Shown piece by piece: positions 34,701 to 43,819 of a stretch of DNA of 64,000 nucleotides. The position numbers and the translations under genes were made by a program. Within the stretch, counting starts at the first letter, position 1. Each line of letters opens with the position of its first letter. The stretch comes from Hyposmocoma kahamanoa (lineage: Eukaryota > Arthropoda > Insecta > Lepidoptera > Cosmopterigidae), in the NCBI RefSeq assembly GCF_003589595.1, contig NW_020653726.1, positions 15,091,405-15,155,404 of the forward strand, in the 5' to 3' direction. The notes under the pieces were generated by a model. It did no database searches and had not been told where the DNA came from. It saw nothing but the letters and a program-made list of their open reading frames with translations.

Positions 34701-37700
34701 AGAGCACAGTATCGTTCAAACCGCAAAAGATCCTGTTGCAAATCATAAACATCCATTGGACTGCTAATTACCTTAAGAATCTTCATGTCATCCGCAAAAA
34801 GTAAGGATTTGGAATGTCTAAAACATTTACTGATATCCATTATAAAAATAGTGAATAATAATGGGCCCAAAATTGACCCCTGCGGCACGCCAGAAGGTAT
34901 TTCAGTCCACTGTGACATATAACCTCTCAAGACAACAGCCTGGTTACGATTGGCAATATAGGAAGCAAACCAACGAAACAAGTTACCATGTATGCCTGCT
35001 GCATGGAGTTTGGAGAGTAGTATGCAATGGTCTATTCTATCAAAACACTTTTTGTAGTCAGTGTATACTACGTCAACTTGTGCTCCTTTTTCCATTCCAT
35101 CGGCAATGAATTCATTAGCAATAATGAGGTTGGAAGATGTGGAGCGGTGCTTGAGAAAGCCATGCTGTTCATCACTAAATGAGCTGCTCAAACTAGCATA
35201 GACATCCAGATGGATTAGCCTTTCAAGGACCTTAGCAAATAGGCACAACTTGGATATGGGACGATAGTTCTCGACATTACTTTTGTCACCTTTCTTAAGT
35301 ACTGGGGTAATGAAAGCAGACTTCCAAATCCTAGGGACAATTCCCTCAGATAATGATCGTTTGAACAGTACACAAAGTGGTATCGTCAAGCTCTCGGCGC
35401 ATTTTACAATAAAAAGAGGAGAAATCAGATCAGGCCCACCAGACTTAGTTATATCAAGTGTTTTTAAAAGAGCAAGGACTTTGGTTGGAATGATCTCAAC
35501 AGAACCCAGACTACAAGGACCGCTGTCAGAGTTCATGTCTGCTGCCTGACCTGAGGGATGGCCTGATGCCAAGAAAGTAGAAAGAAAGTACTCTGCGAAC
35601 AAGTTACTTATATCTTCACCAGTGTCGGCGCTCACGGATTTATAGTGCAGTATACTAGGAAAGGTTAAGTTATTTCTTTTCAGTTTTACAAATGACCAAA
35701 ATGCTTTAGGGTTTTCAACAATTGATGATTCAATACGCTGAATGTACTTATCAAAGCAGGCCTTCTCAAGATCATCAACTCGTTTCCGCAGCAAAGAAAA
35801 TGATTGGTAGTCAGACAAGTTGCCGTATGTTTTATACTTGGAGTGATATTTAAATTTTTCTTTAATAGCCTTTATGAGACTGGAGCTGAACCATGGCGGA
35901 TAAGTATTAGATTTAATTCGTTTTTGAGGTATATATTTGTCGCGAAGCTCATATAGTTTATTATAAAAACAAGTTACTGCATCATCTAAAGTACCTGAAC
36001 TTAAATAGTCAACCCAGTCAATATAATTGAGCTCAGATGATATTGCGGAATAATTACCCCGTGTGAAAATATATTTCATCTGACCCATCTCTTTCAATTC
36101 GTGAATTTCGACAAATTCAGCCTGTATATCGAGGGACTTGTGATGTGGATCCTCTGGCACCAAAGGTTTAACACATTTTTTTACGTTTATCATGTCATTT
36201 GAGAACACTAAATCTAACACCCGATTATTATGATTATATTCACCATTAAACTGGCTTAAATTACATGTGTCAATGAGATCAAAGAATTCTGTTAAATAAA
36301 TCGCACTATAGTTAACCGGCAACATTATTACTTCGTCATTAGACTTTTTCCATTGCACATCATTACCGAAATTAAAATCACCTACTACAATAAATTTATC
36401 CAATGGGCTACTACAAATTATCTCACTAAGATTGTTACAAAAGTTATTTAGTTGTTCTTTGTATGAATGACCACCCTCCTCCTTACATAAATATAACGTA
36501 CAGATATGCAATTTATATGTAATCGCAGGCCTCTTACGTTTCATCAATAAAGTTACCCAAACGTCCTCCGCCGAACTGTTCCATTCGGGTCTGCATATGA
36601 CGGCAAGGTCACTCCTCACCGCCACCAAAACCCCGCCACCCAAAGTTTGACCTAACCCAGCATAGTCACGATCTCGTCGAAAAACAAGGTACCTACCATC
36701 AAACAATTCACTATCCGAAATGCCATCCAACAACCAAGTCTCCGAAACACATATAATATCATAACTACTTACACACACATTTCTATAGAATGCACTGACC
36801 TTCGTACGCAAACCCCTGGCGTTTTGGTAATATATCTTTAAAGCATAACCTTTTTGTTCAAATAATATCTGTATAACGCCAATATATTCATACGATACCT
36901 TACTAAAAATAAGCAATTAGATAACGATTCGCAGAAAATACCTAAATAAAAACGGTAGTATAATAAAAAATCAAGACACGATTTACTGAGTGTGTACAAA
37001 CACAGAGTGACACTAAACTCACAAAATATCATATCCAACAATATATCATTTGAATACACTACAAAGAATACAATAGGGTCATTAGTTAATGACTTCATTG
37101 GCTTCAATTTGCCAAAGATTGCAAACGGCATCGATCGATATACTAATTTCGAAGTTAATACTGAGAACTTAGAGCTGTTCTTTATTAAGCACCGACTTAC
37201 CTCGCATAGACAGCCGCTAGTAGGCATAACATTTTTAGAATAAATATGACACTGTTTTAGTAGGAATACAATGTTTACACAGCAAATATAGATGATGCTC
37301 AAACTGTAGATAGTTAAAAAAATAAATAAAGTTGAAAAAAATTCTAAATTTAAGAGATATGATATATAAACACTCAAATAATTCTTGCCAAGTCCTTCTC
37401 CGATTTTATTTGCATAGCTGGAGACGTGTCGTTTTTTCTCACATATATTTTCGTGTGCTTCACCCAAACATAGAGAAAACCCTTTTCCTTGGCCGTTTTC
37501 TTCGTTTTGGTAAGCAAGTCCTTGTTAGATGGTGTTAGATGATCATTTATGAAAATCATGTTGCTTGACTTAAAACCAAAGGTATTGGCACTGAGTTTCA
37601 CATCTTTCGACTTCGCTCTCGCCGCCGCTACAAAGTCCTCCTTAAGGTATCGGCTATTGAATGACACGATTATAGGCTTAGGTTGTCTATTGTCCTTACT

Positions 37701-38881
37701 CGGAACTCTGGCAACGAAGTTTATCTGAGCTTTATTAATGGGATAATTTATTGTAGTTCCCATTGAGCTAATGATATTCAATAGATTTTCATTCTGAGAC
37801 TGCGGAACACCTTTTATCTCAGCATTATTCATACGTGACCATTGATCCCTATCATTAGTCTCCCGATTCAATTTGCTCAAATTGGTTTCAATGGCGGCTA
37901 CCCGATCTCCAACCCCTTCAACATGCTTAAGACGGTCTTCTACCTTCTGGAATCTGTCACTGAACTCCTTTACAGAGGTGTTTGTTAGGGTGATTTGTGA
38001 CCTTAGATCCGATATTTCAGCACGCAATGCTTTAACCTCATCAGCAAGCGAGTCCAATGGAGCCAATTTGAGTGCTAAGGCTTTAAGTTCTGCCATGATG
38101 TCTGAATCACCAGAGCGCTGCGGCGAATTTAGGCCTGAATGCTTGCACTTGTTGCACTTCCAAGTTTGCTTCCTGTCAGCACCGAGCTTCCTGTAGCCTC
38201 CCTCGGTTATCCCCGCACAATGGAAGTGGAGCTCCCGATTGCAACATGTGCAATATACTCCGTCACCAACATTTTCACCGCATAAACCGCAAAAAGACAT
38301 AGCGAAAGTTTGAGTACCTGTGGATTTTCACTCAAAAACGTATAAGGATCAGCTGATTGATACAACCGCTCGCAAGGTCGCTTACGGGTCGACTGATTAT
38401 GTATTTAGATCTAAGACAATGTGGCAATGAAATAAATATGAATATGAACCAGCTCGGAAAAGTAAACAGAAATGGCTAATTTGATTTTATGTCTTTCATT
38501 TAATACCGTATCTACGGCCGGCATTCTATACAATACCCGGGAAATGTGTATGTATAATAGTTAAAAAATATTAACTATCTAACAGTACCTACAGAATGAC
38601 AAGGTATTATATAGAATCCCTGAATTATACACAATGCCGTTAATATATACATAAAGAATTTTACTTACATTAAACCAAGTAGTTATAAATTTAAATCTCA
38701 AAGTAGAATAAATCTGGATCTTTGGATCTTCGTCTACTGAGAAGTCTATAGGTAAAAGCACCACAGCAGCTATTATCCAATGGATACTTGATAGTCCGTA
38801 GAAAAGAAGTCTAAAATTCAATAAACGGTCGTTGCTTCTTTGCTCAGGTTCATCCACCGTTATCTTTGTTGACAACAACAT
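25547..38881 (-). CDS. AIG1/FAR-17a-like multi-pass membrane protein, gene 1 (246 aa)
   Basis: The coding exons, in - strand order, are 38669-38881, 27858-27998, 26359-26579 and 25547-25712, all with GT/AG borders and joining in frame. Start: the ATG at 38881, since the upstream in-frame codon is GTG. Alternating hydrophobic segments and the blocks RFKFITTWFN, LRK-like VWRKVRDVLFTSIMFPTIM and SQHSLHTFTLVSALVDL match the androgen-induced gene 1 / ADTRP family. Those enzymes are membrane hydrolases of fatty-acid esters of hydroxy fatty acids, using a Thr and a His. The equivalents here look to be Thr67 and His153. The length is usual for the family. Intron 1 is about 10.7 kb and holds a CR1 LINE. 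An acceptor at 38,913 implies a non-coding 5' exon further up. Family call is firm; the enzyme activity is inferred. Confidence 0.88.
25910..26171. mobile_element. Degenerate inverted-repeat element in AIG1-like gene 1 intron 3
   Basis: The ends ATATAGTCTTTTCCTCAAG and ATATAGCGTTTCTTCGAG are inverted, and both are followed by an inverted CAGCAAGATGGCG block. The imperfect inverted repeat is about 50 bp. Confidence 0.55.
26359..26579 (-). CDS. AIG1-like gene 1, third coding exon
   Basis: This 221-bp exon encodes FADILFWRLYYKDM, the His-bearing DWSQHSLHTF and RPKSLKPRFMLMSCFFLTYT. The acceptor is TTTCCAG and the donor GTAAGT. It has the same length and phase as its counterpart in gene 2. Confidence 0.9.
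26667..27162. mobile_element. CATCGAGTATATAACC element, copy 1
   Basis: This 496-bp non-coding unit has terminal inverted repeats of about 30 bp (CATCGAGTATATAACCAGAA). The flanks GTCCACGC and TTCCACGG match at 6 of 8 bases, consistent with an 8-bp target duplication. It lies in intron 2 of AIG1-like gene 1. Confidence 0.78.
27334..27623 (+). repeat. LINE 3'-tail repeat, copy g
   Basis: Near full-length copy from GCAGTAGAGTTCCTTGTGAA to an A-run, antisense to the host gene intron. Confidence 0.65.
27858..27998 (-). CDS. AIG1-like gene 1, second coding exon
   Basis: This 141-bp exon starts and ends on codon borders. It encodes LMLGLYLPLCLYCDWKEKCN and WRKVRDVLFTSIMFPTIM. The acceptor is TTTCAG and the donor GTAATT. 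Confidence 0.9.
28165..28265 (+). repeat. tRNA-derived SINE, type C
   Basis: It contains TAGCTGAGTTGGGAGAGCG (A-box-like) and ACTGGTTCGAATAC (B-box-like), then a GAAGGAGTTTTTCTTAGT tail like the copy at 51,629. There is no convincing cloverleaf, so it is not called a tRNA gene. Confidence 0.55.
29395..30886 (+). repeat. Composite repeat block, left copy
   Basis: Ordered blocks match 39,160-40,857: the CTCCTCC-family end, GGGTTCGCGTAGTGGCAACG, a shared stretch containing AGATTATACAGGGTGTAATA, and a LINE-tail repeat starting near 30,594. The two copies lie either side of the first coding exon of AIG1-like gene 1 and the CR1 LINE. Confidence 0.65.
29817..30176 (-). mobile_element. RTE-type LINE fragment with 11-bp target duplication
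   Basis: The - strand encodes MYGSECWVWQRKHESRINAV, EMRALRSMAGVTRMDKLRN and RWFGHVERMNERR, a C-terminal region of RTE-like LINEs, ending near YPDGKKA. TTCAATTTATA flanks it at 29806-29816 and 30177-30187. The 3' side carries a TA/CA-rich run. It is severely 5'-truncated. Confidence 0.85.
31190..32550 (+). mobile_element. Decayed non-LTR reverse transcriptase
   Basis: Pieces in shifting frames read REVYSIIKNFKNKYSYGIDE, LLDMSKAYDKVDYGILLDKL, LVYINDLPKIVDDHCTLFGD (a degenerate FADD-type site) and SYVESRLAYGIVLWGNC. These are ordered polymerase blocks. Many stops and shifts show it is dead. Confidence 0.75.
32556..32955. mobile_element. GC-rich Harbinger-like MITE with TAA duplication
   Basis: This is a 400-bp unit. 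Its ends GGGCTCATTCAGAGTG and GGCCTTATTGAGCGTG are inverted, with TAA on each side (32553-32555 and 32956-32958). It is strikingly GC-rich against the surroundings. Confidence 0.65.
32799..32903. mobile_element. Perfect 32-bp inverted repeat nested in the GC-rich MITE
   Basis: Bases 32799-32830 and 32872-32903 are exact inverted copies (GTACAGTCAAGAGCACGTCA at the outer end) around a 41-base AT-rich loop. TA at both ends would fit a tiny TA-targeting element. Confidence 0.7.
33965..36916 (-). CDS. CR1-type LINE ORF2: endonuclease/reverse transcriptase (983 aa)
   Basis: The frame is uninterrupted. An N-terminal AP-type endonuclease is shown by IYYQNARGLRTK, ICVSETWL, GGGVLVAV, IVVGDFNFG and NRVLDLVFSND. 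Reverse transcriptase blocks follow: SGGPDLISPLFIVKCAE, NYRPISKLCLFAKVLERLI, YTDYKKCFDRIDH, GVPQGSILGPLLFTIF and the catalytic LLFADDMKI, then DLGVIHDSKLNF and the thumb-like EAIQRRFLRFLDY. It nicks target DNA and copies the element RNA in the nucleus. The first ATG gives a poorly conserved extension of about 27 residues, so translation may start further in. With ORF1 also open, the copy may have been active recently. Confidence 0.92.
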   Translation of the reverse strand: MLIFSKVSYEYIGVIQILFEQKGYALKIYYQNARGLRTKVSAFYRNVCVSSYDIICVSETWLLDGISDSELFDGRYLVFRRDRDYAGLGQTLGGGVLVAVRSDLAVICRPEWNSSAEDVWVTLLMKRKRPAITYKLHICTLYLCKEEGGHSYKEQLNNFCNNLSEIICSSPLDKFIVVGDFNFGNDVQWKKSNDEVIMLPVNYSAIYLTEFFDLIDTCNLSQFNGEYNHNNRVLDLVFSNDMINVKKCVKPLVPEDPHHKSLDIQAEFVEIHELKEMGQMKYIFTRGNYSAISSELNYIDWVDYLSSGTLDDAVTCFYNKLYELRDKYIPQKRIKSNTYPPWFSSSLIKAIKEKFKYHSKYKTYGNLSDYQSFSLLRKRVDDLEKACFDKYIQRIESSIVENPKAFWSFVKLKRNNLTFPSILHYKSVSADTGEDISNLFAEYFLSTFLASGHPSGQAADMNSDSGPCSLGSVEIIPTKVLALLKTLDITKSGGPDLISPLFIVKCAESLTIPLCVLFKRSLSEGIVPRIWKSAFITPVLKKGDKSNVENYRPISKLCLFAKVLERLIHLDVYASLSSSFSDEQHGFLKHRSTSSNLIIANEFIADGMEKGAQVDVVYTDYKKCFDRIDHCILLSKLHAAGIHGNLFRWFASYIANRNQAVVLRGYMSQWTEIPSGVPQGSILGPLLFTIFIMDISKCFRHSKSLLFADDMKILKVISSPMDVYDLQQDLLRFERYCALNKLDLNVSKCFCMTFTRKANKIESNYILNSQSLSIVNNITDLGVIHDSKLNFKDHIDHIARRASRALGFVMRMSSDLKSLKTIKVLYCAFVRSHLEYASQVWNPQYSVHIKRLEAIQRRFLRFLDYKAGQHSLGYEHRCKRYHFLPLIVRREVNDLCFVSRLVNGGIDCPELLSKIGLRTNTLALRRRPLLHIPLVRTNYRHNSFMVRACETFNRHSIDHDFDLFVTSTATIRRTICLDYFGRQ
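37374..38300 (-). CDS. CR1-type LINE ORF1: PHD-finger RNA-binding protein (308 aa)
   Basis: A PHD-like finger covers residues 1-52, with Cys/His ligands in CGLCGENVGDGVYCTCC, HFHC and WKCNKC. A predicted coiled coil (about 65-150, LALKLAPLDSLADEVKALRA and on) follows. The C-terminal half has INFVARVPSKDNR and SANTFGFKSSNMIFINDHLT, resembling the nucleic-acid-binding module of CR1-type ORF1 proteins. It would coat element RNA. The start ATG is at 38300. It is separated from ORF2 by about 460 bases in which another long frame (37467-36838) lacks family similarity. Confidence 0.88.
   Translation of the reverse strand: MSFCGLCGENVGDGVYCTCCNRELHFHCAGITEGGYRKLGADRKQTWKCNKCKHSGLNSPQRSGDSDIMAELKALALKLAPLDSLADEVKALRAEISDLRSQITLTNTSVKEFSDRFQKVEDRLKHVEGVGDRVAAIETNLSKLNRETNDRDQWSRMNNAEIKGVPQSQNENLLNIISSMGTTINYPINKAQINFVARVPSKDNRQPKPIIVSFNSRYLKEDFVAAARAKSKDVKLSANTFGFKSSNMIFINDHLTPSNKDLLTKTKKTAKEKGFLYVWVKHTKIYVRKNDTSPAMQIKSEKDLARII
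38669..38881 (-). CDS. AIG1-like gene 1, first coding exon
   Basis: It starts MLLSTKITVDEPEQRSNDRL, passes a hydrophobic segment IHWIIAAVVLLPIDF and ends RFKFITTWFN at a GTAAGT donor. The in-frame GTG upstream is not used as start. The exon extends to 38,912 as 5' UTR behind a TTTTACAG acceptor. Confidence 0.87.
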
Positions 38882-39379
38882 TTTCACACTGCTCCAAAGT
38901 TTGCAGTTACTTCTGTAAAATATAAATATAAAACTTTAGCAACTCTATAATGCAAATTTCCAATTTATTAAGGTTTACTCTCTATACATCTTTCGTAGCT
39001 GATGTGACTGGATGAAGCGATATGTCGGGAACGTACCAAATGAAAATCCATATGGACACAGACATAGTAAAATGGACATGCATGCTTTCTCTCCTCTAAC
39101 CACTACTAGGTACAGTTAAAAAACAGTACCTAAATATAAATATAACTTATTTATTTTACTTTTTTAAGAAAACGATTTCCAAAGATCTATTTGCGAAGTT
39201 TTCTTGAAATCGATTAACAGAAAGTGGATGAAATTCAATAAACCGGATTCATTCCCTAATTTAGCACCCTTGAAGGTAATATTCCACCTTCTTTCTTCTT
39301 CTTCCAATTTGAATGGGACCATTACTGAGGTACCCCATTACCAACAAAAAAAGAATCATCGAAATTAGTTCACAAATGT

Positions 39380-40006
39380 GTCAATCATTATAAAAATGGT
39401 GTAAGTCCATATTTTAAAACATATCGCACCCTTAGTAATATAAGGGCACAATCCAAAAAAAGTAGATTTTTGGGAAATCGCGTATTAAGATCCTGGATTC
39501 CTACATTACAACTATTTTTTCAAATAACATGCTTATTATTTAAGTTATAAATATGAAATTTGGCAGATTTGTTCTTTGATAAATGTATTATAAATAGCAA
39601 TAAAAAAAATAATATAAATAAATTCCATAAGTTTCAAGCCAGTTAAAAAAACACTTTCAAGTTAGACCCATATAGTACAAAAAATATAACAGAAATATGG
39701 AGCTATATAAGTTTGATCCCATTTATTATTTAAGTCCCTATCAATTCCCAAATTTCCCAAAAATCTACTTTTTTTTGGATTGTGCCCTTATATTACTAAG
39801 GGTGCGATATATTTTTTTGCTTAAAAGTATCACATGTAGTTATATCTTTCATTATAAAAGTGAAGCATTTCCAATAATTACACTAACATTCCATAGATGG
39901 CATTACTAGTTTAAACAGAGAATTATAATTACTACACATTAATTTGCTAAAGTTCATTATTTCAAAATTTAATCACAAGGACCTAATTAACTTTTACAAT
40001 GAACGA
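39380..40006. mobile_element. 627-bp insertion with CACAAATGT duplication
   Basis: CACAAATGT stands at 39371-39379 and 40007-40015. The left composite copy has it once, continuous with GACGTAGTAATCGC. The insert is non-coding and contains the element at 39,421-39,810. Confidence 0.65.
39421..39810. mobile_element. MITE with about 58-bp near-perfect inverted repeats
   Basis: The arms 39421-39478 and 39752-39810 begin ATATCGCACCCTTAGTAATA and differ by a single indel in an A-run. The core is about 270 bp, AT-rich and without a supported gene. Confidence 0.78.
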
Positions 40007-41441
40007 CACAAATGTCAGAGCAATCGCGTAACGTACACAAAAAACCTGTCGAGTTGAGAACCTCTTCCTTTTTTGAAGTCGGTCAAAAAGGATTCGCGTA
40101 ATGGCAAAGTCATTACTTCAATTTTTATTACTAATTAATTAATTTTCACATTATTATTCATAGCCACCCATAACTAAAATCCACATCAAATAAGTTAACC
40201 AACCCTTCATAAATAGTCACATTTACTATGTCGTATCGTTTTCTATATACACAGAAAACTATAAATGTAAGCACACTGATTCACCAAATAACACACAGTA
40301 CTCATTAGTCTCATGGACGCAACTGCTTGCAATGCCTTGAAAATTTGCTATATATATAGTAAAAAAACATTACGCGTTATTATTATATTTACACGTCGAT
40401 TAGAATGGTTCAGTGATACTAAAACGGTATGTTACTTATTGGTGAGATTATACAGGGTGTAATAGAAAAGTGTGGTTGCAGCAAAGGTTGTGTTGCGCAA
40501 AATCGGTGCAGGTTTTTCGGTCTTGGTTGCGTTTTTGCATTTTTGCAAGACCAGCTGTCAGACATTTTATTAGCAGTAGAGCTCCTTGTGAAAGAGTTCA
40601 TCCAGGGAAGTACCCACCTTAACTATTTCTGCCGCTAAGCAGTAGGTAATGTGAGTATTACTTGCTTGGAAAGGCAAGGGTGCTGGTACAATTATAGGCA
40701 CATAAGACTTGTCAATTTGTCTCAGGGTGACGGGCACAGTAGGGTACTGCCTACCCCTAAGATCTTTCCGATTAAAAGCTCTAAGTGGCACTGCAATTGT
40801 TATGAATAGGCGTGTCGCTTATCACCAGGCGCACGATATTTGGTGTTATAAAAAAACTAACCTCACCTAATTGTAGCAAGATCAAGACTGAGATTGTGAG
40901 ACTTTTGCGTCTCGAAGCTATGTCAAACATCGACATGGAAATTAGGTATTTATTTATTATTAACCTACTTCAAAAACAGGAGGAGGTTCTCAATTGGACT
41001 GTATATGTTTTTTTTGTATGTTGATTTTGATGATTCTTTTTTTGTTGGAAAGAGAGTACCTCAATAGTGGTCCCATTTAAATTTGAAGAAAATAATCCAC
41101 TTCAAAGAGTGGCAAACTAGGGAATGAATGGATTTTGAGGTCGGTTTTTTAGCACTCTGAACTGAGATTATGTTAATTGCAATTCACATAGTAGGCATCC
41201 TTAATGATTCTATGTACATCAAACAAATGGAATCCTGAAGGGCGTAGCAGTGTCTGGGGATATAGACAGAAAGGTATTTAGTCCAATATAATTATTTAAT
41301 CTAATTAATAATCTTTTAACTTTATAATATACAATAAGTAATCATTTAAATATTCTTTTAATGAATATTGATGTATTTGGTTGCAAATGAATATGAATAT
41401 TAACTAAAGTTACCTTGTATCGGTACCAAAGACACCAATTG

Positions 41442-41595
41442 CCTCCGTGGCCGAACGGTTACCGTGCTGGTATGCCACGCAGAGGTCCCGGGTTTGATTC
41501 CCGGACCGGGAGAAATATTTGTATGCCCTACAGTTATATCTCTCTTGAGTTTGGGTAATTTATGGGTTATCTATGGCACCCGCGATACAGGTGCG
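41442..41595 (+). repeat. tRNA-derived SINE, type B
   Basis: It begins GCCTCCGTGGCCGAACGGTT (A-box-like) with B-box GGGTTTGATTCCC, followed by a non-tRNA body ending GGCACCCGCGATACAGG. A second copy lies inverted at 52,685. The tRNA-like part has no proper 3' acceptor arm. Confidence 0.7.
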
Positions 41596-41849
41596 TTAAA
41601 AAACAAAATATTGGAACAACAAAGTTCGTAGATTGCTATAACATGAAAAGATATTTTGTCGATAATTATACTTTGAAGAAGTAAGTGGTTATACATATGC
41701 AGTAATGTGTGTCTGTGACAAAAAAAAGAAGCAAAAAAAAAAAAACAAAAAATATTAGCGAAGTTATCAAAAAAAACGTGCTCCGAAAGTGTAACTAACG
41801 AGCGGTATTCATAAGATTCGCCAAACAATATTATTTGTTAATCTTATGT

Positions 41850-42060
41850 ATAGGAGGGTGTGTGAAGGTGTGGTGTGTGTGAAGGTGTGGTGTGTGTGAA
41901 TGATGATTACGCGAATAATGATAGTTCGAAGACCGTTGAGCGAAAACTTGAATGCGCGACGGCTTATTTTCACGAATGGTCAGATGCGCGAATGCTTAAC
42001 AGCGCGATGGTTCATTTGCGCGAATGACCGATAAGCACGAAGACAGAATTGCGAAAGCTG
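41850..42060 (+). repeat. GTGTGTGAAGGTGTGGT minisatellite and GCGCGAATG-rich stretch
   Basis: Two to three 17-bp units lie at 41,861-41,900. They are followed by scattered GCGCGAATG-type words to about 42,050. Confidence 0.5.
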
Positions 42061-42353
42061 GAAAGCGCCAATTTTAGTTAGAAAAATTGAAGTGTCGACT
42101 GTGGGCCTCCTCCGGTTTCATCTATTTCCATTGGTTCTATGCCATCGTGCAAACGTAGATACTTCACGTGACTCGTGTCGGGTACAAACAACCAGTAACT
42201 ATAATGATAAAAATAATAGTAGTTAGCTTATTTTTTTTTGTTTTATAATAACAATATACTAATGTGCCATACAACCAAGCCAATTACCTGCTCTCAAACT
42301 AGAAAATTCCCTGCGCCGTGAGAGCCAGAGCAACGGAATTAACTTTGGGACAC

Positions 42354-42964
42354 TTTTTTTATAATACCGTGTGGTAACATGTGGTGTGACACGCCTATCC
42401 ATAATAATTTCAGTGCCAGTGATTCAAATCGCAAAGATCTTAGAGTGGTTACATACAGCGATGTTGAGTAACGATGCAAACGCGCGTTCGTGAAACGCGA
42501 GATTGCATCGCTACACATGCGATTTATAAACAATTGCATCGAGGCAAACGCGCGACTGCATCGATACAGTCGCTTATGTTGAATAATTATGTACGAAAAA
42601 TCTGTACAGGCTAATGCACGTTATTTTGTTTGTTTGTTAATACTAAATATAAAAGTGAAATTGATCAATACTTAAAATAAATAAATTACTTAATTAATTT
42701 AAAACGTGCATCGTGTTTATATCGCGTTTGCATCGCTGTTTAAAGTCGGGTGTGTAACCGCTCTTAGGGACACTGCCACTACGCCCGTCACCCTGAGACA
42801 TAAGTTGACAAGACCCATGTGCCTGTAATTTCACCAGCACCCTTAGCCTTCCAAACCGGAATGCAGTAACTGCTTCACGTATCTTGCTTGGCGGTAGAAA
42901 TGGGAAAGGTGGCAATGCTTCTGGACTGGACGAACTCTTTCACAAGGAGCTCTACTGCTGCTAC
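42354..42964 (-). repeat. LINE 3'-tail repeat split by a MITE
   Basis: The family's 3' portion lies at 42354-42439 and its 5' portion at 42767-42964. They are contiguous in other copies once the inserted element and one TTA are removed. Confidence 0.7.
42443..42763. mobile_element. Harbinger-like MITE, copy 3, nested in a LINE tail
   Basis: This is a 321-bp unit with ends GAGTGGTTACATACAGCGA and GAGCGGTTACACACCCGAC and TTA at 42440-42442 and 42764-42766. The core again has GCGATGCAAACGCGCG-type words. The host repeat confirms both edges. Confidence 0.78.
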
Positions 42965-43530
42965 AAATTCCCAGAACACCCAGACCAGAACGAACTTGGA
43001 AAAAGTTCTTTCCCAAATTTACTCAAATAAAAACAACCTTTTTTATACTATTTTTAATATTGCCTTTGGTTTCCTTTGATTTCTTCTCGTTGACTTTAAA
43101 AATAAATAGTTAAAGTACGATATCAACCGTTTCTTTTCCATAAAAATATACAGTCCTTTGTAGTAACATTATGCGATGACGCAGATACTGCTGTTTCCAG
43201 TTGCTTCCACTGGATACACACACCGATTACCAGGCAAAAAGTGTCCGATGTAAGCGACTAGAAACTACTGCAAACATGGTTGATTTCCTTATATGACGAC
43301 GATGACGTCTGCGACGACGTATAACCGCACAACAAACAAAATAAGTGTTTCTTCATCGACATTAATCGTGATACCGATGGAACATTCGGGAATTTAAGCA
43401 CCGAAATGTTGCCAGTGTCCGATTGCCATCACCAGACAGCAAAGTGTCGACGTTTGCAAAGCGCCTTAATGTTGATACGTATTTATTCACGACAATTATG
43501 AAATAGTAGGTAGTCTGTGTTATCTATTTC

Positions 43531-43812
43531 TTTTTTTAATATCAAGTGACGGGATTAACGCGTCGTGCACCTGATGGTAAGCCATACGCCTGACCGTAAC
43601 AGTTGCAGTATCACTCAGAACTTTAAATTGCAAAGATTTGAGGGGCACCGCCACTGCCCCCGTCACCCTGAGACATAAGTTGACAAGTCCACTGTGCCTG
43701 TAATTTGACCAACACCCTTACCCTTCAAAACCGTAACACAGTAATGCTGACAGTACTGCTTGGCGGCGGAAATAGGTAAGGTGGACGAATTCTTTCACAA
43801 GGAGCTCTACTG
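43531..43812 (-). repeat. LINE 3'-tail repeat, copy k
   Basis: Near full-length inverted copy, from its tail (ATATCAAGTGACGGGA) to GGAGCTCTACTG. Confidence 0.65.
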
Positions 43813-43819
43813 TTCCATA

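Larger units (their letters stand above)
33301..38330 (-). mobile_element. Near full-length CR1-type LINE
   Basis: It has two intact ORFs on the - strand, a 3' UTR and a short tandem tail (AATAAA followed by ATTTT/ATAAA units at 33,301-33,336). A PHD-type finger in ORF1 and an AP endonuclease plus reverse transcriptase in ORF2 are the CR1-clade layout. It is inserted in intron 1 of AIG1-like gene 1, in the same orientation. The 5' end is not exactly defined. Confidence 0.82.
39160..40857 (+). repeat. Composite repeat block, right copy
   Basis: It is the counterpart of 29,395-30,886 in direct orientation. It lacks the RTE insertion but carries a 627-bp insertion at 39,380-40,006. It ends in a LINE-tail repeat (40,572-40,857). 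Confidence 0.65.

Noticed and set aside
36992..37243. + strand frame inside the CR1-type LINE
   Set aside because: It is antisense to the LINE spacer and has no homology.
41442..41515. Possible tRNA gene
   Set aside because: There is no complementary acceptor arm, and a second copy with the same non-tRNA body lies at 52,685, so it is a SINE.
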